Shown here piece after piece: positions 53,511 through 62,658 of a DNA stretch of 64,000 nt; positions within the stretch are counted from its first letter, which is position 1; every line of letters begins with the position of its first letter. The DNA is taken from assembly GCA_964649825.1 (NCBI GenBank), contig CAZYQW010000137.1, positions 1-64,000 of the forward strand, given 5' to 3'. The translations under genes were made by a program, and so were the position numbers. Source of the DNA: CAZYQW01 sp964649825 (GTDB lineage: Bacteria > Planctomycetota > B15-G4 > JADJEK01). The notes under the pieces were generated by a model. It did no database searches. It was given only the letters and a program-made list of their open reading frames with translations, and was not told the DNA's origin.

Positions 53511-55862
53511 TCAGCGGAGCGGCCACGCGAACGGAAGCACCGCGAGCACCACCGCCATGACGATCAGGGTCAGCGGCAGGCCCACTTTGAGGAAGTGGAC
53601 GAAACGGTAGCCGCCCGGGCCCATGACCAGGGCGTTGGCGGGGTGCGCGATCGGACTGGTGAAGCTGGCCGAGGCGGCGATCGCGACGGCCATCATGACC
53701 GACTGCTCGGAGATGCCGGTCTCGGCACACAGGCGCAGCGCGATCGGCGCGGCCAGGACGACCAGCGCGGCGGATGGGAGGACCGACGTGCACGCAGCGG
53801 TGATGCCGTAGAGCAACGCCACGGCCCCGAACGGCCCGAGCCGGTCGACGACTGCCACCAACCCGTCCGCCGCCAGGCTCGCGGCGCCGCTCTCCTGCAG
53901 CGCGGTGCCGAGCGGCAGCATGCCCGCGATGAGGAACACCGACGGCCACTGGATCGCACGGTGCGCCTCTTCCATCGACAGGCAGCGGGTCACGACCATC
54001 ATCGCGGCGCCGGCGACGGCGGCGATCGCGATGGGCAGCGCGCCCAGCAGCACCGGGACGAGCACCGCCGCCATGATGAGCGTCGCCAGCGGCGCCTTGC
54101 GCCGGTCGACCACGACCGCGCCGCCCCCGCTCAGCACCAGGATGTCCGGCTCCTGTTCCAGCAGGCGCACGCGGTCGCGCGGCCCCAGCAGCAGCAGCGC
54201 GTCGCCGAAGCGCAACGGCTGATCGCCGAGCTCGTTGCGCAGCACTTCGCCCTCGCGCAGGATGGCGAGCACTAGAAACCCGAACCGTTCGCGGAATCGC
54301 AGCTCGCCCAGCGTGGACCCGGCGATCCGCGTGGTCGGCGAGAGCATCGCGTCGACCAGGCCGACGTGGTCGTTCTCGAGGGTGCCGGGGGTGGGCGCGC
54401 GCTGCTCCTCGATGACCAGCCCCTGCATGCCGGCGAACGTCGCGAGATCGTCGGGGTTGCCGCGCATCAGCAGCACGTCGCCCGCCTCGAGGGTCGTGCC
54501 GCCGTCTGGCATCAGGTGCGTCTCCTCACCGCGGCGGAATCCGACGACGCCGAGGCCGAGGACCTCGCCGATGCGGCTCTCGGACAGCGCCCGTCCCGCG
54601 AGGCGCGATCCCTCCGGCACGTGGATGCAGAACAACTGCTCGCGCAGCCGGTAGCCGGACGCGACCCGGGTCTCGCCGATCTCCTCCAATCCGGCGAACT
54701 CGCGCCGGTCGTGCAGGGCGGCCAGGTCGTCCTTGCGTCCCTGCACCAGCAGGACGTCCCGGCCCCGCAGCGGGATGGTGCCAACGTCGGCGTCGACGTG
54801 CCGCCCGTCGCGCGACAGCGCGAGGACCACGCCGCCGAACTGGCGGCGGAAGCCGAGGCGGCGTACGGTCTGCCCGATGAGCGGCGAGTCGTCCGCCACC
54901 GCCAGCTCCACCAGGCCGATCTCGGAGTTGATGAGGCGGCTCAGGTCCGCCGCTCCCTGCTCCACCTCGAGTCCCCGCCACTCGCGTAGGTCGAGGAACC
55001 GCTTCAGCTCGCCGGTCACGAGCATCCGGTCGCCGGCCCGCAGCACGGTGTTCGAACCGGGCATCAACTCGGTCCGCCCGTCGCGTGCGACGGCGAAGAC
55101 GTTCAGGCCGGTGGCCTGGCCGATGCGGCTCTGGGCCAGCGTGCGGCCGATCAGGGGAGAGCCCTCCGGCAGGCGCAGCATCGCGGCGTGCTCTTCCAGC
55201 CGAACTCGTTCGGCCAACCGCGCCCGGGGCGCCGCCGCTTCGGCCGACGGGTCGCGCCGCGGCAGCCAGCGGCGACCGAGGAACGCGATGAACAACACCC
55301 CGGCCAGCATCGGCGCGAAGCCTACCGACGCGAAGTCGAGGATCCCGAACGGAACGAACCCGTGGTCGGCGAGGAGTTCGCTGACGAGGAGGTTGGGGGT
55401 CGTGAGCAAGGTGGTCAGCCCACCCAGCAGCGTGCCGAAGGCGAGCGGCATGAGCAGACGCGACGGCGAGGTGCCGGTGCGCCGCCCGACGTCGAGGACC
55501 ACCGGCATCATGAGGGCCGCCACGCCGATGCTGTTCATGAACACCGACATCGTGGCCGCGGTGAGCATGATCACGGCGACCAGGCGCGTCTCTCCCGTCC
55601 CGGCCAGGCCGAGCACGCGCGTGCCGATGAGCGCGGCGACTCCGCTGCGGGTCAGCCCCGAGCTGAGGATGAACATCGCCCAGACCGTGATGACCGCGGG
55701 ACTGCTGAAGCCGGACAGCGCCTCCCGCGTGTCGATGACGCCGCTGAGCGCCAGCGCGCACAACACCAGCAGCGCCACGAGGTCCATGCGTAGCCACTCG
55801 GTGATGAACAGGACGAGCGCCGCCACCAGGATCGTCAGAACCAGAACGATCTCGAACGTCAC
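53511..55862 (-). CDS. SLC13/DASS-type permease with RCK (TrkA-C) domains
   Basis: GTG 55862 has GGAGGT ten bases upstream; a TTG at 55889 is less likely. The 783-residue protein has five or six helices (VTFEIVLVLTILVAALVLFITEWLRMD with DLVALLVLCALALSGVI; NSIGVAALMMPVV). A large cytoplasmic region follows with four TrkA-C-like units (EGSPLIGRTLAQSRIG, DDSPLIGQTVRRLGFR, EGSRLAGRALSESRIGEVLGLG, TRIAGSTLGELRFRERFG). The second membrane half ends with LPSAALVVLAAPIALRL and FTSPIAHPANALVMGPGGY. This is the YfbS/SLC13-permease type; the substrate may be sulfate, phosphate or dicarboxylate. RCK domains usually bind nucleotides and gate transport. Confidence 0.92.
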   Translation of the reverse strand: MTFEIVLVLTILVAALVLFITEWLRMDLVALLVLCALALSGVIDTREALSGFSSPAVITVWAMFILSSGLTRSGVAALIGTRVLGLAGTGETRLVAVIMLTAATMSVFMNSIGVAALMMPVVLDVGRRTGTSPSRLLMPLAFGTLLGGLTTLLTTPNLLVSELLADHGFVPFGILDFASVGFAPMLAGVLFIAFLGRRWLPRRDPSAEAAAPRARLAERVRLEEHAAMLRLPEGSPLIGRTLAQSRIGQATGLNVFAVARDGRTELMPGSNTVLRAGDRMLVTGELKRFLDLREWRGLEVEQGAADLSRLINSEIGLVELAVADDSPLIGQTVRRLGFRRQFGGVVLALSRDGRHVDADVGTIPLRGRDVLLVQGRKDDLAALHDRREFAGLEEIGETRVASGYRLREQLFCIHVPEGSRLAGRALSESRIGEVLGLGVVGFRRGEETHLMPDGGTTLEAGDVLLMRGNPDDLATFAGMQGLVIEEQRAPTPGTLENDHVGLVDAMLSPTTRIAGSTLGELRFRERFGFLVLAILREGEVLRNELGDQPLRFGDALLLLGPRDRVRLLEQEPDILVLSGGGAVVVDRRKAPLATLIMAAVLVPVLLGALPIAIAAVAGAAMMVVTRCLSMEEAHRAIQWPSVFLIAGMLPLGTALQESGAASLAADGLVAVVDRLGPFGAVALLYGITAACTSVLPSAALVVLAAPIALRLCAETGISEQSVMMAVAIAASASFTSPIAHPANALVMGPGGYRFVHFLKVGLPLTLIVMAVVLAVLPFAWPLR

Positions 55863-55914
55863 GAAGCCGCGACCTCCCGCGCCGACCAAGACGACCAGAG
55901 ACTATCAGGGCGCG

Positions 55915-56412
55915 GCGTCAACGCGTTCGGCATGGCGTTCTTCCCTTGTCGCGGAGGGCGACTTCATCCCCGCGAACGAGCGCGTCCATACCTATCATCG
56001 CGCCCCGTGCAAGACCCTCGAGCCCCTCGGCGGCGGTTGTACGGTCACGAGCCAGGCCGTGCCGCAGCTCTGTCTCTCCGGCGATCCGACACCGGGCGGC
56101 AAGATGATCCTCTCGCTCTCGAAGGGCGACCCGAGCCAGACCGCGCTCCTTTTCCTCGCGGTTGGAGCTTTGGACCCGCCGGTCCCGATTCCCGGCTACC
56201 CGCCGTGCTTCTTGAACGTCGGACCGTTGGTCCCGAGCCCGGTCGTGCTGCCTCTCTTTGGTCCTGGGCCGGGGGAAGGTGGCATCGCCTTCGAGGTGAT
56301 CGTCCCGATGCTCGCGACGATTCCCCTTCCCGGGGCGATCCAGGCGCTCCTCTACAACCAGGTTCCGCGCCTCGCGGCAGTCACGAACGGAGTGCTCTTC
56401 GTGATCGAATGA
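55915..56412 (+). pseudogene. Orphan C-terminal domain of a secreted protein (5'-truncated)
   Basis: The frame reads as real protein from about 55970 (FIPANERVHTYHRAP) to the TGA at 56412. It contains the beta-rich tail seen in other secreted proteins of this window: QLCLSGDPTPGGKMILSLSKGDPSQTALLFLAVGALDPP, ending AIQALLYNQVPRLAAVTNGVLFVIE. No signal peptide or convincing start codon precedes it and it begins right after the divergent SLC13 gene. It is best read as the remnant of a gene whose 5' part was deleted. A very short secreted protein is less likely. Confidence 0.65.
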
Positions 56413-57301
56413 GCCGAGCGAGGAGCATGTTCGCGGCCGCTTTCTGCACGTGGAAGCGGCCCGTGTTCGTCTTCGCCGTGCCGCCGCCGCGTGGAAGGCA
56501 TCGAACGGCCCCCTGATCCGGTCGGTCCCGGGATCCGGCCCGCTCCCGACCGAGGAAAGGAACGGCCCGAGGACGGCGCCGCCGCGCCGCGCGCGTCCGA
56601 TCCATCCGACGGGCCGGGCAGCTCCGCAATCACGCCCGCGTAGATCTTCAGCGCGCGGCGGCCCGTGGGGGAGAGGGCGTACGACCCGCGTTCGACGCGC
56701 TCGAACCAGCCGTACACGTTGCGTTGGCAGATCGAAGCGGCCTTCGCGACGCCGCTCGCGGCGCGCATCGTGGCGACCGACAGGGGGGACGACGCGACGA
56801 GGGAGGTCGCGCAGCGCAGTGCGTCCTGTCGATAGGCGGTGACGCGGGGGACGCGCGTCGTGCCGCCGACGTTCGCGTCGCCGACGCGTTGCTCGAACTC
56901 CAGCAGGAGACGGCCTCGACGACGTGGGTTGCCGCGCGGGCGGTAGGGAGCGGGATCGACGCGCACCTCGACCCGCCGTGGCGACACGGTCATCAACCCG
57001 ATCCCGAGTCGACGCGCCAGATCCCGCACGCGCCGGCGCCGGCGACGCCACGCGGGGTTGGACTCGGGGAACGCGATGTAGACCGCGTCCGTCATCTTCA
57101 GGCGGTCGACCGCCTGCAGGATCAGGTCGAGGGTCAGGCGCTTCTTCAGCTCGACCACCACCGGCGGTTCGTCCCCGCGGCGCGCGACGACGTCGCAGTG
57201 CTCGACCTCCGCCTTGACGTCGTATCCCTGACCGACGAGGTAGTCGCGGACTGGCGGGTAGAGTTCCGACTCGCGGATGGCGCATCCTCCTCGTCGGCCA
57301 T
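56352..57301 (-). pseudogene. DUF2161-family putative nuclease, probably frameshifted at its 5' end
   Basis: The frame reads RESELYPPVRDYLVGQGYD, VVARRGDEPPVVVELKKRL, LILQAVDRLKMTDAVYIAFPE, LARRLGIGLMTV, VDPAPYRPRGNPRRRGRLL, GGTTRVPRVTAYRQDALR and ICQRNVYGWFERVERGSYALSPTG. This is the full DUF2161 pattern, a PD-(D/E)XK-like domain of unknown role, where ExK (VELKK) fits the nuclease core. No usable start codon lies in this frame upstream; the good ATG at 57301 (MADEED) is in another frame and needs a shift near 57277. The C-terminal 90 residues overlap the plus-strand fragment at 55915-56412 and look non-native, so the gene seems to have lost its stop as well. Confidence 0.7.
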
Positions 57302-57564
57302 CCTATCGTCGGTCCACGTTCCGCCATCGTGTCGAGACCGAACGGGGCCCGCGCGGGAACACGTGCTCGAGCCATCGTGTTTGGGCGAGGATGGGGTGAT
57401 GGGGTGACGGGACTTGCTCTTAGGAAGGGGGAGGAACTTGATGCGCGAATTCGAGGATGGTGGTGGGTCGAGCCGGTGCCGCGCGGCCGCGGCCACGAGT
57501 CTGGGCGTCGATTCCTGACGACGCGGACAGGAGGAACGACGTGGTACGCGGGAGCGGGGACGAA

Positions 57565-57593
57565 GAGTTCTCCAGAGTGATACCGCGTGGAAC
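57565..57593 (+). repeat. REP-like repeat core, copy d
   Basis: Exact match to copy a over the 29-bp core (GAGTTCTCCA..CGTGGAAC). It lies 30 bases past the RAYT stop, the counterpart of copy c. Confidence 0.85.
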
Positions 57594-57622
57594 GGGGGCG
57601 GGGGAAGGGCCGGGTAGAAGGG

Positions 57623-58291
57623 TCAGGGGGGGAAGCCTTCGGGCGGGATGGTCGGGCCGGGGATCTCGGATGGATCGATGAGGCGGAAGCGGCGCCAGCC
57701 GAGCAAGAGGTCGAAGACGCGGGTGTCGGTGATCGGGCGGGGGACGTCGGGGACGAGGTCGGTGTAGCGGTGGCCGTTGGACCAGCCGTTGAACCAGGGG
57801 GCCGACGAGAAGAGATCGACGGGCCAGGGGAGCTTGACGCGATGGCGGCGGGCGTTGTTGAGGACGTAGGCGAGGACGCGGCGGACGTCCTTGGCCGTCT
57901 TGAGCACACGGTCGTGGTAGCGGTCGCGGAAGACGCGGCCGCGGCGGCCCCACAGCCGGTTCAGGCCCTTGGCGATGCGGATCAGCAGACCCTGCAGACC
58001 ACGAGACACGGCGCGGCGGTCGTCACCCTCGACGATGAGATGCAGGTGGTTGTTCTGCACCGTGTAGTGGCACAACCGGAAGCCGAAGCGATTGCAGCCC
58101 GCCACGAACGCCTCGCGCAGCGTGCGATACGCCCTCTTGTTCCGCAGCTTCGGCAATCCCTCCCTCAGCTTCACCGTCACGTGGACGGTCCGTCCGTCGA
58201 TCGCCTCCCGCGCATGATGCGACACCCCCGACCCCCGCTTCGGCTTGGGCCCCGGCCGCTTGCGCATGGTCGTCGAAGGTCGGTTCGGCAT
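57623..58291 (-). CDS. REP-associated tyrosine transposase (RAYT), copy 2
   Basis: This 222-residue protein is the near twin of the one at 27039-27707, with the same HYTVQNNHLHLIVEG metal motif and Tyr region. Only six residues differ: L2P, V to I in LLIRV, C to Y in RRVLACVLN, V to I in PRPVTD, H to R in WRRFHL, and S to P in TISPEG. ATG 58291 gives the same length; ATG 58267 is the alternative. The intact frame in both copies suggests recent copying or continued selection. It is flanked by inverted REP-like repeats. Confidence 0.92.
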   Translation of the reverse strand: MPNRPSTTMRKRPGPKPKRGSGVSHHAREAIDGRTVHVTVKLREGLPKLRNKRAYRTLREAFVAGCNRFGFRLCHYTVQNNHLHLIVEGDDRRAVSRGLQGLLIRIAKGLNRLWGRRGRVFRDRYHDRVLKTAKDVRRVLAYVLNNARRHRVKLPWPVDLFSSAPWFNGWSNGHRYTDLVPDVPRPITDTRVFDLLLGWRRFRLIDPSEIPGPTIPPEGFPP

Positions 58292-58393
58292 TAGGGCATC
58301 TATTAGCCTCGATCGAACCAAGGTCAAGTCACCGCGTCGAACGACCTCGACTTTCTTGTCCTCGAGCCGCGCGGCCCGCGACCGCGCGACACC

Positions 58394-58422
58394 GTTCCAC
58401 GCGGTATCACTCTGGAGAACTC
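58394..58422 (-). repeat. REP-like repeat core, copy e
   Basis: Reverse-oriented core with GTTCCACGCG then TCTGGAGAACTC, lying about 100 bases upstream of RAYT copy 2, the counterpart of copy b. Confidence 0.85.
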
Positions 58423-58624
58423 TCCGTCCCCGCTCCCGCGTACCACGTCGTTCCTCCTGTCCGCGTCGTCAGGAATCGACGCCCAGGCTCGTGGCCGCGG
58501 CCACGCGGAGCGCGTCGCCACCGGTCACCGCCGAATTCGCGCGCCAAGTTCCTCCCCCTTCCTAAGAGCAAGTCGCGTCACCCCTGCACCCATCGTGCCC
58601 CGAACACGGCGACCGCGCGACACC

Positions 58625-58653
58625 GTTCCACGCGGTATCACTCTGGAGAACTC
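58625..58653 (-). repeat. REP-like repeat core, copy f
   Basis: Identical core to copy e. It is followed by a conserved tail (TACCACGTCGTTCCTCCTGT, then the word containing CGTCAGGAATCGACGCCCAG) as in copies b, d and e. Confidence 0.85.
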
Positions 58654-58927
58654 TCCGTCCCCGCTCCCGCGTACCACGTCGTTCCTCCTGTCCGCGTCGT
58701 CAGGAATCGACGCCCAGACTCGTGGCCGCGGCCACGTACCGCGGCCGAGATCGAGCGGACCGGCGCCTTTACTCCGGAAACGGCCAAGGTCGTCTTGAAC
58801 GATCCTCGTTCGTGAGGGCAGATCCGTGGGCCCCGACGTGGGACCTCGGTCGTCGCGGTGACCATCTCGGGGGCCGGCGTCATCGGCGGCGGATCGAGAC
58901 TCGGCCCATCACTTCGGAGGTGTCTTC

Positions 58928-60736
58928 ATGCTTCGTTCGAAACGCTTTGCGTGGATGCTGTTCGTCTGTCTCGGGGGACTCGCGGCTCCGGGGGCGGCCC
59001 AGCAGCAGAACTCTCTCGACGGATCGCTCGTCATCGGGGGCATCGACGGCCCGCCGTGGCCGATCGTGCTGCCGATCAACACGGCGACCTGGGGGGTTCC
59101 GCTCTCCCTGGAGTTCCGCGGTGCGGCGAGCCAGCCGTTCCTCCTCGTCCACGCGCCGGCCGGAATCCTCCCGGCGGGCACGAGCACGCCCTACGGCCTG
59201 CTGGACCTCGACACCAGCCTGGGGCTGGTCGTCCTCGGCGTCTTCAACACCAACGCGATCGGCGAGCTGATCGTCACGGTGCCGGTCGGAGCGGCGCTGG
59301 CCGGGGTGGTCGCGAACCTGCAGTGCTTCATGAGCGCGCCCGCGAAGTCATCGGGCATCGTGCTGACGGCGGCGACGCGACTCTCGTTCGTGCACAATCC
59401 GATGAACGCGGTGTATGTCTCGCAGTCACGCGGGCAACCGGGCAACCCCGGGACGAGCGGCAAGCCGTTCGCGACGCTGTCCGAAGGGCTGAACGCCGCG
59501 TTCATGGCGGGCGCGCCGTACCCGGAGGTCCTGGTGGAGGAAGGCGACTACTCGGAGCCCTCGGGCTTCAGCTTCCGTGAAGGCGTGAACGTCACCGGCG
59601 GCTACGACGAGTTCTTCCAGGGGACGATTCCGGGAGTCCGCTCGCGCGTCCACGTCGGAACGGGCCGCGCGCTGGCCACGAACTTCCAGACCACCTCGAC
59701 CACGATCAAGAAGCTCGACATCCGAGCCGGCGACGCGATCGCGACGCAAGCCGCGTCGATCGCCGTCGAGGTCAAGAACTGCTCGAACGTGCTCACGTTC
59801 AGCGACTGCCAGTTCGTCGCCGGCCGCGGCGCCGACGGAGCGGACGGAAGCCACGGCGCTCCCGTGCAGAACGGCCAGCCGGGGAGCAGCGCGTCGTTCC
59901 CCGGGAACTTCGGGGGCGATGGAGGACCGGGATACCCGAACTCGGGCGGCAAGGGAGGCAACGGTTTCCCGGGTCTGAAGGGCGGGAACGGGGACAACGG
60001 CGTCGGTCCCGGCGGTGGGGGCGGCACGGGTGGACAACCCACTCTTTGCGCGACCGCGGACAACGGCGCAAACGGAGCGAAGGGCGCGGACGGAGCGGGC
60101 GGGGCCGGTGGGTCGCCGACGACCGGGGGCGAAGTCGACTTCGGCGGTACCTGGTACGCGAGCAAGGGATTCGACGGTGCGTTCGGCGCCCCGGGCGGCG
60201 GCGGCGGCGGCGGCGGCGCGGGCGGTGGACGGGTCTGCGTCGCGCAGCCGGGGGTCGGCGGCGGCGGTGGCGGCGGCGGCGGAGCCTCCGGGAACGGCGG
60301 CAGCGGTGGAGACAACGGCGGCGCCTCGTTCGCGGCGTACACGTTCGACGCCCAGGCGGTGTTCGTGAACTGCACCTTCGCGGCCGGCACCGGCGGGAGC
60401 GGTGGCAAGGGCGGCAATGGAGGTTGCGGCGGCGTCGGGGGTGCCGGAGCCGTCGACGGATGGTCGCCATGCTGTCAGGAGGGCAATGGTGGCAAGGGCG
60501 GCGACGGGGGTCGCGGCGGCTCGGGCGGCGGCGGCGCCGGCGGCAGCGGCGGGCCGAGCTACTGCGTGCGCGCCGCCGGCAACGGTGGCCTCGACGTGTC
60601 GTCCGGCAACACCTTCATCACCGGCGTCGGCGGCCAAGGTACGGCGGGCGGGTTGGGCGGCGGCTGCGGGTCCGTGGGGCAGAACGGGCTTCCCGGTCTC
60701 CCGGGGCCGTCCGGCACCGTCCTGTTCGGCTCGTAG
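58928..60736 (+). CDS. Secreted protein with a long glycine-rich C-terminal half
   Basis: ATG 58928 follows GGAGGTGTCTTC and starts a signal peptide (MLRSKRFAWMLFVCLGGLAAPGAAQ). The first half (to about residue 290) is beta-rich with a single-strand-like VYVSQSRGQPGNPGTSGKPF and FSDCQFVAGRGADGADG. The remaining 300 residues are glycine-dominated repeats (GGNGFPGLKGGNGDNG, GGGGGGGGAGGG, GGSGGKGGNGG) mixed with Asn and a few Cys. The pattern resembles collagen-like and PGRS-type proteins but lacks a strict GXY register. Likely an extracellular fibre or matrix component; function unknown. Confidence 0.82.
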   Translation: MLRSKRFAWMLFVCLGGLAAPGAAQQQNSLDGSLVIGGIDGPPWPIVLPINTATWGVPLSLEFRGAASQPFLLVHAPAGILPAGTSTPYGLLDLDTSLGLVVLGVFNTNAIGELIVTVPVGAALAGVVANLQCFMSAPAKSSGIVLTAATRLSFVHNPMNAVYVSQSRGQPGNPGTSGKPFATLSEGLNAAFMAGAPYPEVLVEEGDYSEPSGFSFREGVNVTGGYDEFFQGTIPGVRSRVHVGTGRALATNFQTTSTTIKKLDIRAGDAIATQAASIAVEVKNCSNVLTFSDCQFVAGRGADGADGSHGAPVQNGQPGSSASFPGNFGGDGGPGYPNSGGKGGNGFPGLKGGNGDNGVGPGGGGGTGGQPTLCATADNGANGAKGADGAGGAGGSPTTGGEVDFGGTWYASKGFDGAFGAPGGGGGGGGAGGGRVCVAQPGVGGGGGGGGGASGNGGSGGDNGGASFAAYTFDAQAVFVNCTFAAGTGGSGGKGGNGGCGGVGGAGAVDGWSPCCQEGNGGKGGDGGRGGSGGGGAGGSGGPSYCVRAAGNGGLDVSSGNTFITGVGGQGTAGGLGGGCGSVGQNGLPGLPGPSGTVLFGS

Positions 60737-60770
60737 TCCTGGGCCGTTCCGAACGGACGACGGATCGATT

Positions 60771-60802
60771 GCCTCCGTTCGCGCGACCGCGCGGACGGAG
60801 GC
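60771..60802. terminator. Strong hairpin between convergent genes
   Basis: GCCTCCGT (60771-60778) pairs with ACGGAGGC (60795-60802); a T-G wobble and CGCGC/GCGCG extend it to a 14-bp stem with a GACC loop. It lies between the stops of the glycine-rich gene and the secretin-like gene. Confidence 0.65.
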
Positions 60803-60827
60803 GTCGTCGTTGGAGGCGGGGACGTCA

Positions 60828-62165
60828 TCAGGGGCCCGCGACGGCGTCGTCTCCCTTCGCGGCCTCGCCGCCGGTCAGGTTCAGGAGCAGGACCTCGGCG
60901 AACGTCTCGGTGAGCGTTCCGCTCCCGACGCCTCGGCCGTCGCGACGGAACTGCAGCGTCGCTCCGATGGCGGGGGCCTCCGCGCCGGCTCGCCGGCGCA
61001 CGATGACCAGGCCGACCGGGTCGACGCCGAGGACCGATCCGACGACGGCTTCCGCCTCGGAGAGCGTTTCCGCGGGCGCGACGGACTCGATGCGAATGAG
61101 CAGGGAGACATCCTCCACGCGGCTCTCGCCGCTCTCGTTCCACTCCGTCACGGAGAGGCCGGTCACGAGGAATCCGCGGTCGCCGTCCTCGAGCGTCAGG
61201 TCGGACGAGGACCACTCGACGAGGCTGACCTCGGGAACTTGCCACGTCACCGGCGTCGTGAAGCCGGCGAGCGTCGTCGTGATCGACCTGAACGGTCGCT
61301 TGAGGTTTGCGAAGGCGATGCTCAGACCGAAGTCGAGCCGCTCGCCATCCGGGCGGACGATTGGAGACATTCCGATCACGACTCCATCCTGCACCACGTC
61401 GATGATCGGGTCCGCGATGATCGACTGCCCGACCATCTCGACTTCGAAGTCTCGGATGTACGGGGACTGATTCACGATCGACGCGGATGCGGTCTGCCCG
61501 CCGAAGATCGTGGTCGGCGGCACGACCAGGACGTCGGCGCGGCCCTGTCGCAATGCCGCGACGCGTTGGTTCAGCTCTTCGTCGTGGAGCGCCCGGACCT
61601 GGACGTCGGTCGCCTCCAGCCGGCTCGCTGGCTCGCGGATGATCCACGCGCTGGCCTGGATGAGCCTGCGATTCTGCCGGACGACGTCGTCGAGGAACGA
61701 CTCGGCCCGCTCGACGAGCGCGCGGTCCCCTTCCACCTCGATCTCGCGGGACCAGTCGATAGTCGAACTCCCGTCGTACCGCGTCGACCGGTCGACGAGG
61801 CGAGGCGTCGAGAGTCCGGGGATGCGCCGCTTCAGCTCCTCGATCAGCCAGCGGTCGCGAAACGTCAGCTCAACGTCCGCGAACGAGGAGGCCGTCCCCG
61901 GGTCGTTCGACTGCGACAGCACGAACATGAGCCGGCGGCGGCCGGCGCTCAGCGCCTCGACGCTGCGCCGCCCCGCCTTCTGGAAGCCTTGATCCCACGT
62001 CGCGTCCGGGCGCGACTTGAACGGGTCGCGCGGCTCCTTCGCGTCGCGCGCCTCTTGGCCCTGTACCGCCCGTCTCTCGGCTCCCGTGATCGTGACGTCC
62101 TGACCGCTCGCGGTGGAAATCAGTGCGAACAGGAGGAGCGCGAATTGGTGTGAGCGCGGCGTCAT
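60828..62165 (-). CDS. Secretin-like (GspD/PilQ-type) exported protein
   Basis: ATG 62165 opens a signal peptide (MTPRSHQFALLLFALISTASG). The 445-residue product has an N-terminal region with an AEALSAGRRR-like helix. A C-terminal region of about 250 residues carries beta-strand patterns of secretins (VEMVGQSIIADPIIDVVQDGVVIGMSPIV, RPFRSITTTLAGFTTPVTWQVPEVSLVEWSS). The terminal QFRRDGRGVGSGTLTETFAEVLLLNL resembles the lipoprotein-interacting tail of such porins, although this is weak. It is smaller than type II secretins and may be an outer-membrane channel of a non-standard system. It follows an anti-sigma gene and an ECF sigma gene by 31 bases and is likely in their operon. Confidence 0.6.
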   Translation of the reverse strand: MTPRSHQFALLLFALISTASGQDVTITGAERRAVQGQEARDAKEPRDPFKSRPDATWDQGFQKAGRRSVEALSAGRRRLMFVLSQSNDPGTASSFADVELTFRDRWLIEELKRRIPGLSTPRLVDRSTRYDGSSTIDWSREIEVEGDRALVERAESFLDDVVRQNRRLIQASAWIIREPASRLEATDVQVRALHDEELNQRVAALRQGRADVLVVPPTTIFGGQTASASIVNQSPYIRDFEVEMVGQSIIADPIIDVVQDGVVIGMSPIVRPDGERLDFGLSIAFANLKRPFRSITTTLAGFTTPVTWQVPEVSLVEWSSSDLTLEDGDRGFLVTGLSVTEWNESGESRVEDVSLLIRIESVAPAETLSEAEAVVGSVLGVDPVGLVIVRRRAGAEAPAIGATLQFRRDGRGVGSGTLTETFAEVLLLNLTGGEAAKGDDAVAGP

Positions 62166-62196
62166 GAAAGGTTCTCCAGTGGCGGTGGACGAGAGT

Positions 62197-62658
62197 TCAT
62201 CGGTCGGCGGGCCACCACGTCGTGGTCGTGAGGGTCCCGCGCGCGGCCTTCGTCGGTCCGTACGAGATGCGCGAACGCGAGAGCGAGGATCGCGAAACGA
62301 CGAGGCGGCCGGGCGGAATCGCGGCGGCGAGTGGCGGCGGCGGCGCGCTCCGCGTGGCGTCGATCGCGGTGGACGCGGCGGCCGGCGCCGGCGGCTCCCT
62401 CGGAGCCAGGGACGTCGAGAGGATCCAGGCGACCACGAGCAGGAGCGCGGCGGTGGCGGCCGCCGGCGGTGGGACGACGCGCGTTCGAACCGGTTCGTGA
62501 AGCGAGACGGGGGTTGGCCGGCTCACGATCCACTCCACCTCGGGGTACTCGCGCGCGCAGCGCTCGCATCGTCCGACGTGCTCGGCGAGGAGGCGCGGCT
62601 CGACCCGCGCGTCGACGTCCTGCAACGACAGAAGTTGGTCGACGGTGTCGCAGTTCAC
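62197..62658 (-). CDS. Anti-sigma factor with zinc-finger-like N-terminus and TM helix
   Basis: GTG 62658 follows AAGGAGA and overlaps the sigma gene's TGA by four bases (GTGA), so the pair is coupled. The 153-residue product begins VNCDTVDQLLSLQDVDARV and has HVGRCERCAREY, the HxxxCxxC zinc-binding pattern of anti-sigma (zf-HC2) domains. One transmembrane helix follows (ATAALLLVVAWILSTSL). The rest is a short Ala/Pro-rich periplasmic tail. It should bind and restrain the ECF sigma factor encoded just upstream. Confidence 0.88.
   Translation of the reverse strand: MNCDTVDQLLSLQDVDARVEPRLLAEHVGRCERCAREYPEVEWIVSRPTPVSLHEPVRTRVVPPPAAATAALLLVVAWILSTSLAPREPPAPAAASTAIDATRSAPPPPLAAAIPPGRLVVSRSSLSRSRISYGPTKAARGTLTTTTWWPADR

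Larger units (their letters stand above)
57375..58745 (-). mobile_element. RAYT block 2 with REP-like repeats (inverted relative to block 1)
   Basis: The block holds a RAYT gene (57623-58291, minus), one repeat core downstream of it (57565-57593, plus) and two upstream (58394-58422 and 58625-58653, minus). Gene orientation, repeat order and intervening words match block 1, so the whole unit was copied. Outer limits are approximate. Confidence 0.75.

Noticed and set aside
56352..56640. C-terminal 90 residues of the DUF2161 frame as native sequence
   Set aside because: They are low-complexity, exceed the family length and overlap the antisense secreted-protein tail, so they are probably read-through.
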